A stretch of 64,000 bases of DNA from NCBI GenBank assembly GCA_029379385.1, contig CM055615.1, positions 6,324,001 through 6,388,000 of the forward strand, written 5' to 3'. Source of the DNA: Quillaja saponaria. Its lineage: Eukaryota; Streptophyta; Magnoliopsida; Fabales; Quillajaceae. The first letter of the stretch is position 1. Each line of letters opens with the position of its first letter. Made by a program: the position numbers and the translations under genes. This document shows, in pieces, positions 35,370 through 48,298 of this stretch. The notes beneath the pieces are model-generated. The model did no database searches and was not told the DNA's origin. It was given only the letters and a program-made list of their open reading frames with translations.

Positions 35370-38300
35370 ACTCCAACACAAACTCATAAGTTGACTTTGA
35401 CTTTGACTTTACTTTTTTATATATATATTTTTTTTTACTTTCTTCACCTTTTATTTCCTTTCTGGCTTTTTTTTTTTTTTTTTTCTTGAACTGACTTCCC
35501 TTTGTTTTGTTTTTTATCTGTCTTGTTTTTCCTTTGGGTAGCCCAGAGTGAAAGATCATTTTCTTTCTCCTTTCCCATTCGTGGCTTCCTCTACTTAGTG
35601 GTGTAATCATCTTGAGTGAAACTTTACTAGTGAAGCAATGGAAGAGCAATAGAGTGGTAAATAACACGGTGCCATGGTGGTCTTCTCCACCCACTTGCCT
35701 AATTGTGATTGAAACAAAAATGAGAGAAAGAGGCTGAACAACGAGTTAGGGAATGAAATTATGGAAGCAAAAAGGCAACAAGTGAAGAGGTTCAGAGTTC
35801 AAAGGAACACTCTTACACTGCTACATGCCTGTTCTTAGGATCTTTCCAATACAATTTCCTATGGGTACTTTTTCTTACTCCCCTTTTAGCTAAGTTGCTT
35901 AAGCTCAAAGCTCAAATTCTTACTTGTTTTAAAGTAATTGCTATAAGATGTACTTCTGGACCCATGAATTTTTATAACTTCTAGCTTACTATGTACGAAG
36001 ATAAACTTCTCTGTATTATTTAGTTTTCTTTTAGTGGTGATAGTGGCTAGACACTATAACTTGGACTTAAAATTTTAGAAGGGTCTTGGTGACACTATCT
36101 TTGTTATATATTTCATCCCCAAATTCAACCATGATTTTGCCCTACTATTGAGGAATTCACATCATTCTTTTTGGCCGTATAAGATGTAGGGTGTAATTCC
36201 TTGGCATGCCTATAAGGTTAACCTTGTCAACACTTCAAAATGGTGATATATTTTCTTATTTTGGGCTTAGCCGTGGTTTATGTGAGTAGCACCCAAATCC
36301 TATTTTGTTCATTTTATTTATTAATATATGTTAACGTTTCTCATGGAATTATAGATATTAATTTGTGTTACAAGCTGGACAATTGAAATTAAAAGTTTTA
36401 TAATATTGATACTTAATTAATTAAGATGTAAATAGCAAATGAAAGGTTAAAAATTTGAATATAGAGAAGTTAGGAGGGTTGGTAATTGTAAATTAAGTGC
36501 TATTAAAAATAAATATAAGATAGTTTTATATATGTAGTTATTGGGCTTAGAGGTTTAAAAATTTGAACATGTTGAATTAGGAATCTGTATGATTTAAATT
36601 GATATTCGAAATATGAAATTTAAAGATTATGTTAAGGAATATATATATATATATTAATATAATTATAAAAGTGAAAACTAAACATGTCTTCAAAGTAGTT
36701 GACAACCTATTTAAGAGAGATTAAATATCAATTCATACATGAAAGTTGAATTGATTAGGATTTATTAACTAAATTTTTAAGTAGGAGATAGTAATCATAG
36801 AATTTATAAATTGAGTAATGTTGATGGATTGGTGCATCGTGTGTTTCAGGTGCATTCCGGGCTGAATTAAGGGTTCAAAAGAGAAAGTTTCGCTTAGGAT
36901 CTTGAAATGTTGTCTAGAAAATTTCATAGCTTGGTTCCAATTACGTTGGTAGTTAGAGCTATTAGACTTCGGCTAGGTCATACAGGATTTTTAGTGCCCT
37001 GTTTTTGGTTCATGTAAGCAATTGAATAGGTTCAAGACTAATTTTAGAAAAAAAAAAATTAAATAAGAAAGATAAATATACTTGTCTATTAATAACCCAA
37101 CAAACGGAATTGGATTTCATTTTTTTTCTAGAAAAAGTTATGTTCAATTAACTAAGGTAAGGTCAAAGCTGTCAAAATCCTGTATTTTACAGAATTTGAT
37201 GCAACTTCAAAGAATAAACTCTGTTGATATACAAATCTAAAAATTACAAATGATATACCAGTATAAAGCTACATGTGTCTAGTATTTAATAAATTCTACA
37301 AAACTGGATTTGGAATTTGCTAGAGGAAGATATGACCGTTATAGTGAACACTGGTCAAAACCTGAAGTTTGGATAGTTTCGACATCTCTAACTCACAAAG
37401 TGTTTTCTATCTTTTCTAATGGTTTCTTTTACCCTATGTATTGTCAAGACATTTAAAATGTCTCTTCATTATTAATCTTATCACATAAAGTACAATTTAT
37501 ACTACTTGACATGTATTAGCTTAATAGGTAACTTTCATAAGAGATCTATATAAGTTGGTATATATATATATATGTAAGCTTCGTTATTAAAAGATTATAA
37601 TTGTAACATTTATGAATTGAGTATTATTTGAAATTATGAATTTCAGTTCTGGACCCTTTTGTGGGCCTGATGACACACGTGAGCACAGGACAAAGTGATT
37701 AACAAGATTTGTAAATCGATGAATGGTTAATTGATATCTTTAGGGACTAGATTATTATGTATAATTATATGTGCATTTGACTATGCGTGATATATGGAAA
37801 ATGAGTAAATACAGTATCTCAATGATTTATTTAAATTATGTTTGTTTGATATTGGTTGTGGCTAATAAAAGCCAACAAAGTGAGATTTTTTATGAAAAAT
37901 AATTTTTATCTCAAAAATTAAAAATCTAGGTGTACCTAGGAAATTCTGATTTGAAATCCTGAAATTTTCTAATTCTAATAAATGTTTTTTTTTTTATGTG
38001 AGTGCTCAACCCAGTGGGATAGATTATGTACCGAGATTAAATTTTTGTGCGGGCTTGTATATGCTCAACAGAGAGTGAAACTATTGTGCGGGGCTGAGTT
38101 ACTCGTTGGCCCTTTGTTTGCTTTGTATGTTGTGATTGCTTTGATTTGTTTTTGAACCTGTGAATCGTATGAGTTGTGATTTATGTTGGTTACAAAAATA
38201 TATGTGTATTTTGAATTAAATCATAATGCTATTATATATGTTGTATACTTATATTGAATGATGCTAGTACTCTTTGGGTATGATTTTCCACTGACAGAGT

Positions 38301-38838
38301 CCGTATGACTCACCTCTCTTCTGTGATTATTATTTTTTTAGTAGCAGGATCTCGAGGACAACTGTTATTGATAGCAGGCTTTGCTGAGAGTGTAAAGGCA
38401 AGGTAATTCTTCGGAATCTCAATCTTGAAGTAAAAATGGTGAAAATTTGCAGTCACATTAGAGCTATGGGTGTTTGGTCTTATGTGATATTATAGTCTAG
38501 TTAATTGTTACTATAATGGGATTCTGAGTGGAGCTCCTTGATTATATTATCTATGTGTAATTTTGTAGTGATTATGCTTTGCTTGTATATTAACAGGAAT
38601 ATGTATCGTATATCTTTAGGCATGTTCCACATTGTGTGGAGCCTTTGCCAAATTTTTTAATAAATATTATATATTAAGTAACAAGTTTATATTCTAAATT
38701 TAAGTAATTAAATATTTTTCTTGATTTTAAATATAATTATTTGAAAAATCTTGTGTGTATAGTAATAGTAAAGTCAGGGTTACGGAGATTTGGTTATCTA
38801 ATCCTCTAGCTAGTCATGCTTTCGTGAGGGGTGTGACA
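35370..38838 (+). repeat. Dispersed repeat family, copy B
   Basis: The 3' kilobase (about 37650-38838) aligns closely with the reverse complement of copy C and with copy A. Examples are GGGACTAGATTATTATGTATAAT versus copy C's GGAGCTAGATTAGTATG..., the GATATTGGTTGTGGCTAATAA box, GGTGTACCTAGG, TGCGGGGCTGAGTTACTCGTTGGCC and the end GTGAGGGGTGTGACA. The 5' part is less similar; GTTGACTTTGAC followed by a CT-rich tract (35385-35520) is shared with copy C near 43250-43320. No coding potential; ORFs here are by-products. An AT microsatellite is at 37558-37572. Confidence 0.6.
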
Positions 38839-40175
38839 GTTTCTTAAATTATTGTATATAATTTCCTGCCCAAAGGGGGTTATTATATACTTTAATTTTG
38901 GAAAATACATAAAACATATGGTTTGGGGTATACCGGCCTAGAAGATTTATCTGTCCAAAGGGGATAGACTTTTCAAAAGCTAGGATGCTCTAATTTTGGT
39001 TTCATAGGTTGATCATGAGATACTAATAGCATATTTCATTCTCTGTCCAAAGGGGAATTTGTAATGATGCACTTTGGATTCATGTAAAATAAATTCTTAT
39101 TCTTGATTATTTAGTATCCATTTTGATTGACATATTACATTCCTAGCTTAGAAGGTTTATCTCCCCAAAGGGGATAGACTTTTCGAAACCTAGGATGCTC
39201 TCGTGTTTTAGTTTCATGGGTTGAAGTGGGATCCTAATGGCATGTTGCATTTCTCTTCCCAAAAGAAGTTTATAATGATGCGCCTTGGAATCATGAAGAA
39301 TAAGTTTTATTTTTGTTATTAATTACACTGATTCTTTGGCATGTTGCATTCTTTTATTTTGAGTCATCACATTTGTTGTTAGCATTAATACTTATAAATA
39401 AGTTTTTAGAAAATGAGAGAAATTAATAGGTTAAGCATTATCCGCCTTAAAATATCTCTCTTAACACCTCATGAATGGTTTGTTCGAAACTGAGGGTAAT
39501 TTTTAAGTTTCTCAGTTCAAATATAGTTTTAACAAGTACCTTTTTGGTAAGTTGAAATATATTTATCATAAGAAATCTCAGGATACTAAAAGACATGGTA
39601 ACAGTTAAAATCTAATGTGGGTGATTCTAAGTATGTCATGAAAATGGACCTAATGTGTTTCTAGTGAAGTATGAGAGGTTATGTGAAGGTATATTGCCTT
39701 AAATATGATTAAAAGGAACCTAATGACGTCATAGTAGATTTATTAGGGTAGTCTTTTCATGACTTGAAAGTCATTTTAAACATGTTGGTGAAATTTGATT
39801 TTAATTTCCTCGCTGGACAAAATGGTTATTTTATTTTTGATTTGGGTAATTTTTAAGTTCTAATGCTTTAAAATTTAAAAATTTTGGTGGATATGTTTAA
39901 CTTATTTTTGAAAATCTCATAAAGGATGTTATTTCCTTTACTTATTTTTGAAAACTTAAGGTTTTAGGGTTAATTATATTAAGAGTAAATTGACCAAAAT
40001 AGTGAAAAATGGGAAAGTTAATAGTTCAAGTCTTTTAAAGATGTTTCACACTGATCTCAGTGAATTTTATTCTACCGATTGGCACACACATATATATATA
40101 TATATATATATTTGTGAAGGGTAGCACTAATTGCTTTTTTGTTGGTGAGAAAATTGAAGCATTCATGAACTGATA
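38839..40175. repeat. Spacer between copies B and C with a ~210-bp tandem repeat
   Basis: Two units (about 38934-39120 and 39144-39340) share CTAGAAGATTTATCT.TCC, AAAGGGGATAGACTTTTC, CTAGGATGCTCT, TTTCAT.GGTTGA and AATGATGC.C.TTGGA.TCATG. A partial third unit precedes them (38862-38930). The rest is AT-rich. It may be internal sequence of the LTR element whose 5' end is at 33.3 kb, split by copy B. Confidence 0.55.
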
Positions 40176-43100
40176 TGTCACACCCCTCACGAAAGCATAA
40201 CTGGCCGAAGGGTTGGGTAACCAAACTTTCATAACCTTGAATTCAAAACAAAGTAATAACCACGACCCTTGACCCAACTAAAGAATAAAATTAACTTATA
40301 TAAAATAAAAGTTCGCAGTAAAAGTTTGTTTTTCTGAAACAATTAGCAACTTACTGCAATGTTAAATAACATGTCTCAAAATACCATATATATGTGTTTC
40401 TAATTTCATACAACAACACGAGGACAACTTTTTGACCATTACATCATATAAAATTTAACATTTCATCATTCTAGTGTGACTGCAATTTTCATCTTTAAAT
40501 CCAAGTCTGAGATCCTGGAAAATATCCTGCCTTACTCTGTCGGCAGGTAAACAACTTGACGACGCCAGTGTATTGGATTCCTGAAAAAAATATTATCCAT
40601 AAGAGGGATGAATTTTACAGACTCTGTGAGTGAAAAATTGTACCCAAAGGGTACTAGCATCACCAAACACAAGCGTATAACATATATAGTAACCTCATGT
40701 AACATTGTTCATATCTTAATTCACTTCACACTTATATATATTATAGCCATCATAAATTTACCATTTACATGAAACACAGGATCACAAATTACTCAACGTA
40801 ATAATATCACACAGGATCACAAATTACTCAGCGTATAATGAGTGACCCAGCCCCGCACAGCATTATCACCCCTACATGGCATTTACGTGCCTTCACAACA
40901 AATTAATCTACGTATATAATCCATCCCACCGAGGCTGAGCAGTCAAAGAAAACATTATCAGAATCAAAATTTTTCTTATGATTTTAAATCAAAGCATCCT
41001 AGGTGCACCTGAAATTTTTATTTTTTTTTTACTTTCGGAGATAAAAATCAGTTTTCATAAAAATCTTGCTTTGTTAGCCCTTATTAATCACAACCAATGT
41101 CAAACAAAACAACCAGTATCAAATAACATAATTTCAATAAATTACTAAAATATTTGACTTACTTATTTTTCACGCATCACATATATTCAGACAAACATAT
41201 AATTACACATACTAATCTAGCTCCTAAAGACAACAATTAACCACTTACCATACTATGAATCACATTCCTCGCTCATCCTTGAATCCAAGCGTCGTTGGCT
41301 CAATAATACATTCCTGGATTGAAAATCATATTTTCAAATATTACTCATTTTATAAACTCCATAGTTATGCTCCTTTACTCACTTAAATTTAAATATCTAC
41401 TCCCATACCTTCCTTAAAACCCTACGCCTTTTAGACATTCTACTAGTGCCTCGAGGACAACTTAAATTTTGATTCATGTATGTATATATATTATACATAC
41501 ATCAACCAAGAAGTTAACACTTATTTTCTTAATTCCACTTTACTTACCTTATAAAAGTTCAAATTAAGTTATTTGCTTAAAATTAGTTAAGAGCGTGAGT
41601 TATAAGTTCCCAATATTCATCACACTATGTTCTAGGATCTTCCCTTTCCTTGACTATTTGCCAAAGCATGTTTCGTAATGAGTTCTTAAACTTTTATTTA
41701 ACTTCAGCTAACAACTAACTCCCAAGGATCAAACTAATCCAAATTCCTAGAATCCCCAATACCCATAATTCCAATATTACTCTTACTAGTGCACTAATTA
41801 TCAAGTTTTACATTAACTTAATTAATTGTTCATATCTTTCAACTAGCTAATTAATTAAGGAGATTCATGTGATCCAATTTCTAGATATACACTAAACTTA
41901 AAGTTCTCTTAAGTATTTCATTAAATACTTGATATGCCTATGTGATTCCCACTTATGTGTATGTTTAAATATCTATATATATTTCCCAATAATCTACCCA
42001 ATTCAATTTACTCTTATATTGCTCATGATTCACTTATAGAATTCAATATAAATCACTTACCGACTGTTAATCAAATATTCAACTACCTATTTGTCCACTA
42101 TACTTACGCTCAAGTTTCGTGCTTTCTAATTAACCAATTAATTAGTAAAACTTATGTACTCAACTATTGTGTAATCCTATATGTATATTTATTATTAAAA
42201 TCTACATAATTCATTTACTTTGATACCCTCCTTTCCATTATTAAATTCAATTTAAATTTATTGTCAACATTAACTAAAAACCTAAATTATACATTCCTAC
42301 CAGTACACAATTCTATTATCACTTACATTATTCATATTTCAAATTTTATAATTTAACATTAATATAGCCAACTTTTACGTTTCCTAATTAGGAAGGCTAC
42401 TTCCTAATTGAAGCTTATATCAATTAAATCAACTATGCATTTAATATTCACAATCTAACATTCAATTCCTAACAACTTCTTAGAGTTCCTTTACTTAACA
42501 CCTATAGGTTCTAAATTTAGAAGTGCTAGAACTCTAAACTTCTTATGTTATCTAACTATATATATAGATATATTTTTTTTTTTTTTTGTTACACTAATTA
42601 TTATTTAACTTTGATTTGTAATTTACAACTCAATTACTCACTTAACTAACTAGTTTTCACCACCTAAACTACCTCTAAGAGCCACAGCTAGGACAAAACG
42701 GGAGTGTGGGCTGCTATGCAAACCCAATCTGCCACCTCCAAAAGTTGGGATCAAGAAGAAACCACAACAGACAGAATAGGGCATGGCTGGAAATTCAACA
42801 GCCACCCTAAATCTGCCTTCTCACCAATAAAATTCCAATTCCCCACACCAAACACTCTTACCGCAGCTCACACACCCCAAAACCACAAATCAAGACGGTT
42901 GTACAATTATTTGTCTCAACTAAGACAACCCAATCCATGCATCCTAACCCCAAGCAAGAAAATTTCAACACTCACCTAATAGAGCAGTACCAAGATGCCG
43001 CCTAACTCCCTTTCAAGATACAACCAACTGAAACAGAGTCCCTCTGTCATGCCTCTCACCCGCTTGCATGGCCATTAAGTAAAGCTTGTTTCAGCTGGAA

Positions 43101-43320
43101 GTGAGCACACGCACGAAAAAGAAAAGCAAGGTTCTTGCTTTGAAAGAAATTCCAGGAAGATGATGAGAGGAATTTTCAAGAGATCAAGTAAAGGAGATGA
43201 AAACATAGAAGCTTGGCTGTTTGTACGAAGGTTTGGTAGTGCAAGGCTATGGTGAAAGGCAAAAAGAAAGAAGAAAAAGAATATTTAAAATAAAATAGAT
43301 AAAAATATCATGGTCAACGG
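40176..43320 (-). repeat. Dispersed repeat family, copy C (inverted relative to A and B)
   Basis: Starts TGTCACACCCCTCACGAAAG, the reverse complement of the end of copy B, and keeps the same block order for at least 1.1 kb: TGACTGCAATTTTCA, GTGAGTGAAAAATTGTACCCAAAGGGTACTAGCATC, GAGTGACCCAGCCCCGCACA, AGGTGCACCTG, and the CAACCAATGTCAAACAAA box (quoted in parts). The distal end meets the L1-like LINE at about 43300-43330. The ORF at 42704-42979 is low-complexity and unsupported. Confidence 0.6.
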
Positions 43321-43339
43321 TCAAGACTTGATTTGTACC

Positions 43340-45532
43340 AACATTGCTGCTAAAGAAGATTTTAGAGTCAGAGAAGTTAACTCTTCGTCCTAACCAAGCA
43401 CAATAAGTGTTAAGAAGATTTTGTATTATTCCAACTTGACATTGAGATGCATGAGAAAAGATGATAAGATCATCTGCAAATAACAAAAAGGATAGCTTCA
43501 GTCCAGTCCTTGTGATTTTAGCACCCTGAAATACACCTTCAATAACACTTTGATGAAGAAGTCTAGAAAAAAAGCTCAGTACAAAGAATGAAAAGGTACG
43601 GTGATAATAGATCACCTTGCCTTATTCCTCTTTGTGCATGAAATTTTCCATATGGCACACCATTTAGCAAAATAGAAAATGTAGGAGTAGATATACATTA
43701 GCTAATCCAGTTGATCTATTTATCATAGAAACCAAGATTCTTAAAGATAGCAGTAATCAAATTCCATTCTACTCTATCAAAAGCTTTTTCCATATCAATT
43801 TTAGGGCCATAAGACCTTTCCTACTAGATTTCTTTTTCATTGAATGAAAGATTTCATGGGCAATTATGCTATTGTCATTAATTTGCCTTCCTTTTACAAA
43901 AGCTAATTGCATTGGAGAGATAATGGAAGGAAGGTAAGGTTTAAGTTTATTACAATTGATTTTTGAAATGCATTTATATATAACATTGCAAAGACTAATG
44001 GGTCTGAAGTGGTTTACCATGTAAGATGAATCAAATTTAGGAATCAAAACAATGTTGGTGATGTTCCATTCTTTTAAAAGGAAACCATGCCCTAAAAAGT
44101 GCCGCACTCCTTTAACCACTTCACTGCGAATAATAGTCTAGTAATGCTTGTAGAACATGGCAGACAGGTTGTCAGGTCTAGGTGCTTTATTAGAACTCAT
44201 GCTAAAAAAAGTGGACCAAATCTCTTCTTCATCTGAAGTTGCACAAAGAGAAGCATTATCATCTTCTGTGATAAAGGGAGGAAACAAATTATTAAGTTTT
44301 TCATAAAGTTAAGGCTAGATGTGGCAAAAATATGAGAGAAGTGATTCACAAAAGCTTAGCCAATATCTTCCCTTCTAGAGGTCCAATTTCTATTTCCCAA
44401 TTTTAGAAATTCTATGGCATTATGTCTCCTCCTAATGATGGTTGAAAGATGGAAGAAACATGTACTTTTTATCACCTTGCTTAAGCCATTACACACTCAA
44501 CTTTTGTTGCCAAAGAATTTCCTCTCTAAGAAGCCACTAATCTAGTTCCATTCTAAGATTGTACTTAGCAACAAGATTCTTACGTGAAGGTTTTTTTTGT
44601 TGTAACAAATCAATTTGTTGCTTAATGTCTTTGATTTTGGTTTGGACCTTTCCAAATTGATTCTTATTCCAGACTTTGAAGACACTTGTTGTTGTTGTTT
44701 TTTTTTTTTTTTTTCAATTTGTGATTTAAGGAGAATGCACATAAGCCTTGAGTGGTTTCTCGCCAGGCATTTTCAACAACAAGATTACTGCGATTATCCC
44801 GAATCCATATAGCTTTAAATTTAAAAAGTCTTAGCAAAAAAATTATTTCTCCCTCTATCTTAAGCATAATTGGGTTATGATCTAATGAGATGGCAGGTAG
44901 GTGAGTGACAACAGCCCTTGGAAAGATGAGACGCCAATTAGGACTATCTAAGGCCATGTCTCAACGGATTTTAGTATTTTCTTTGCATTCTCTTCCATTG
45001 GACCATGTGTAAGGATTGCCATTGAACCCAAGATCAACAACCTTAATTGCATTCATCACTCTCATATCTGTTAAGGAAGGACTAGCTTTAGCATTACTTT
45101 ACATATCCGAAGGCATCATATAGCTATTCAAATCACCAATAAGAAGAGTGGGAGTTGTGCAGTGCAAGTAGATGGTCCTAGAAAGCTTGCTTTTGATTAG
45201 AGTAAGGTGGAACATAAATAGCTAGAAAATTCCAAATCACATCAGGAGGAGAAGAATGAATAGTGAGATGAATTAAGTTCTTAAGGAAAAGATAAAAGTA
45301 ATGGCAACAGAGGAATTCCAAGCAATGCAGAGATCTCCTTCAGTGTTAAAGGGGTGAATTGAGACAATTTGTGTAAAGCCAAGTCTGGTAAGTGTGGTAG
45401 AATATCGATTTTCAAAATTTTTATTTCTAAAAGAAAGATGAGACTGGGATGGATTTGACGAACCAAATTATGAAGATGTCGAATTGTCGAGGCAAGACCC
45501 AAACCTTGACAATTCCATGATAGTATGATCAT
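43340..45532 (-). pseudogene. LINE ORF2: endonuclease and reverse transcriptase
   Basis: The endonuclease starts MIILSWNCQGLGLASTIRHL (45532) and ends near LPAISLDHNPIMLKIEG (about 44895-44850), the place of the catalytic SDH motif. RT blocks: TNIVLIPKFDSSYMVNHFRP and ISLCNVIYKCI (44065-43975), QLAFVKGRQINDNSIIAHEI (about 43905-43850), a damaged GLMALKLIWKKLLIEWNLI stretch where the catalytic Asp of ALKLDMEKAFD should be, and LSFLLFADDLIIFSHA with the FADD box intact (about 43495-43450). RT ends at NFSDSKIFFSSNVG near 43340. Several stops. Confidence 0.92.
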
Positions 45533-46049
45533 GGTGACAATGGAGACAGTTGAAGGCTTGCCTCCTACACCTTTTCAGAGATAATTGGTGATAGTGTTTG
45601 AGGATTAGAAGAAGTATATGGAGTTTGTTGTTAAGGTTGAAGGTTTTTTTGGGATCGAGCTAGAGACTTCAGATTTATTTTTTTCCTCAAATGAGAAGGT
45701 GAGCAACAATGGTCCTCGTGATAAAAGTTCAAGAACAATGTAGAATGATCATTATCTTTAGTAGTTTTGGTATATTTTGTGGGCCTAGTGAAGAGTGAAT
45801 CTGGTTCTTTTCTTTTAGGCCAATGTCAAGAAAAAGTTAATGAAGTTTGGATCATTATGGGTTACAGTTGGGCTTATGACAATTGAGTTGGGTCAAGTTC
45901 TGTATCTGAGTCAGTAATTTCTTGTATATGGGTAAGCGTTGATGAAAGGTTAAGAGACATTTTAATTGGCTGGTCAGCTAACTTAAGATGATTTGGTTGG
46001 GATTAGACCAGTTCAAGAATCAAGGTGGAGCTTCCTTCTATAATTGAAG

Positions 46050-47085
46050 CTAACGAATTTTGATGATGGGGATTAAATGGCTGAATAGAGAGTTAACAGC
46101 TTTGTCTACAGCAATTAATGAAGAATGGGGTGAAGGAGAGGAGGTGTCACGTTTTGGTTGAAATGTATCTTGGGAGATGGAACATTGGCTATTCATACCT
46201 TTGCCCAGACGCTGAAAATGCACGTGAATTCCCTCCATCTGTTCTTCAACCTCTGTTTGGCTTGGTAATGGTGGACCTTGTTCATTGATACCCAAAGGAG
46301 AATTTACAATAGTAAATAGCATGGAACCAAATGGGTTGTAATCAGGACTATCTGCTTTAATCCAAGGGCCATAGAGTTGAAATTTATCACCTTTTGATGA
46401 AACAACTGAAGTAATTTCCTTTTCCTTGCATCGTCTAAACTCATGACCAAGCTTTCCACACTTGCAGCAAACATCTACCAGCCTTTCATACTTAAATTGG
46501 ATCCAAAAATCTGGAAAGTTTGGATGGTGTTGGAATAATTTGCATTTCAGCAATGAATACACATCAATTCTCACTTTAACTCTGCAGAATTTGTGGCTAG
46601 GTTTCGTTGGGTCAGTAGCCAAGTCAATCTCTAATAATGACCCTAATTCTCTTCCTATTTTCTTTATATTTTCAAGAACCATGTAAATAGGAGAGATTCT
46701 ATGGAGTTGAACCCAAAACAGGGAATTAGAAAAATCAATATCATAGAGGGTGAAAAGAGGGTTTCAATCCTTAAGAACAAGATGAGCATTATTTATGGAC
46801 CAAGTGGTTTTATCAAGAACCATTTTTTATCTATTTCATGACTGAAGGTAAAAAGGAAAGTATTAGTGTCTATATCAATTACCTGGACTGGTTAGGTTAT
46901 CTTCTAGGCTTTATTAATCACTGCTTAACCATGTATTTTTTGAATTTCTTAAAGCTAATGAGCTATCCAACAAGGCAAAGGGAAGCTATGTTTTGTCCAT
47001 GAGTTGGGTCTGGAATAAGATCAAATGTGGTGAGATTTAAGGTTTTGGTAATGAGGCCCCCTAACTCAGATGAGGGGTCTCCCAT
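46050..47085 (-). pseudogene. LINE ORF1 (DUF4283 + CCHC zinc knuckle)
   Basis: Starts ATG at 47085 on the minus strand (MGDPSSELGGLITKTLNLTT). The DUF4283 region reads DTNTFLFTFSHEIDKKWFL (about 46875-46815) and, after frame changes, MVLENIKKIGRELGSLLEID (46682 down). The zinc knuckle CCKCGKLGHEFRRC is at about 46472-46431. ORF1 proteins of plant L1 elements bind the LINE RNA. Stops occur at about 46965 and 46930 and at least two frameshifts precede 46700. Confidence 0.88.
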
Positions 47086-47345
47086 AGATAGCTAGTGGAG
47101 TGAGAAAAGGGGAGAAAGAGACAAATAAGAAAGGGAAAAGGAATATTGATGATGGGTAACAGAAAAAAAAAAAAAAGGAAATAGGAAATAGATGATAGAC
47201 AAGATGAAGCAAGAAGGGAGTGGAATACTTTGATGGAAGCTTTTGCTTGTGGAGAAGTCACAAGCAGTGAATGCTTCACAGAGGAAGAGGAAGTTGAGAA
47301 TTCACTGGGGAAATAGTCCGAAAAGTTTAATACACTTATTTTCTT

Positions 47346-48085
47346 CAATTTTTTTTTATAAGAATATGTTCCAATGTATTAGTCTTAGAATCCCTATTTT
47401 ATATTATGACACTAATGCCCTTAAACTAAATTCAATACTTATTTAAATAATTTTTTTAATATAATACTGATTCTTAAAATAAATACATCTAATCCTAATC
47501 CTAATCATAATCCTAACGCTAGCTTAATTCTAACTCTAATCCTAACTTAACTTTAACCCCTAATCTTATCTAGTTAAAAATATACTAAAAATAATTACTT
47601 AAATAAAATATTAAATTAAGTTTAGGGTACTAATATTCTAGTATAAAATGAGACTCTAATACTAATAAATATAAACACATTCCTATAAACTTTTTAAAAA
47701 GTAAAAATATTTAAATACTTATTTATCATTAAGTAAATGTGGTATTTCCAATTATAGACAAGTAATACGCAATTGGGATCTCCGTCTGACAATTTCGTCG
47801 AAAAAAAATGAAAATTCAAATGCCCCACCCAATGTTTTCAATGTCTTTGCAGAGACCAAAAAGAATAATAAAAAAAAAAACAGTTCACATATTATTGTCG
47901 GCCTTTATTTTTGTGGACTGACAGTTTCACTTTCACCAGCCCACTTTGAATTCAACAATCCAACAAATTCCCTACTCCCCACGCCTTCTAGAAGACTACT
48001 ATACCATCACACGTATTCACTCTTCTAAAACTTTATACCGATCAAATCAAATCATATTCAGCCACGTCATACACTATAAAATTAC
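47346..48085. other. Spacer with CTAATC-rich tract; distal promoter of the kinase gene
   Basis: Between the LINE and the kinase. At 47485-47575 CCTAATC, CCTAACT and related heptamers recur in a loose array, not a true telomere repeat. The rest is AT-rich; the ORF at 47946-48242 overlaps promoter and leader and is not supported. Confidence 0.4.
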
Positions 48086-48245
48086 AACACACGTGTCACC
48101 AAATTTTCAGTATCCTCACTTACCAATCATGCACCATACCTCACAGGATTCGTCCTCCCATTTCCTCCCAATGCTTCCCCAGCAAGAAATAAGAGTGGAA
48201 AATTCCCACACACGTTTAAGTCTCGAACTCTCATGCCTATAAATT
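48061..48245 (+). promoter_or_regulatory. Core promoter of the OXI1-like kinase
   Basis: CACGTGTC (48090-48097) is an ABRE/G-box-type site and GCCACGTCA (48061-48069) an ACGT-core site. CTATAAATT (48237-48245) is a TATA box 54-62 bp before the start codon. Sites of this kind bind bZIP factors in stress-responsive plant genes; regulation here is inferred from sequence only. Confidence 0.5.
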
Positions 48246-48298
48246 CCATTCCAAAACAAATTCACATATTTTCAAGTAATTAATTGGTCACCTCCACC

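Larger units (their letters stand above)
43321..47345 (-). mobile_element. L1-like LINE, 3'-truncated and decayed
   Basis: On the minus strand: a short 5' leader (47345-47086), an ORF1 with DUF4283-type RNA-binding region and CCHC knuckle (47085-46050), an apurinic-type endonuclease (45532-44664) and a reverse transcriptase (about 44119-43340). The RT breaks off at the border with repeat copy C, so thumb, any RNase H and the 3' tail are missing. Frameshifts and stops occur in all domains. Confidence 0.92.

Noticed and set aside
35308..35694. 128-aa minus-strand ORF
   Set aside because: Mostly Lys/Tyr/Ile runs from homopolymer and AT tracts; no homology recognised.
42704..42979. 91-aa ORF in repeat copy C
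   Set aside because: Low-complexity Thr/Pro/Asn composition within a non-coding repeat; no counterpart in copies A or B.
43769..44119. LINE RT considered as a possible intact domesticated gene
   Set aside because: The catalytic Asp region is frame-damaged and stops occur on both sides, so it is ordinary LINE decay.
47061..47348. 95-aa minus-strand ORF MKKISVLNFSDYF...
   Set aside because: It overlaps the LINE leader and ORF1 start in a different frame; the ORF1 frame from 47085 has the recognised domains.
47946..48242. 98-aa ORF just upstream of the kinase
   Set aside because: It covers the promoter elements and TATA box; no domain recognised.
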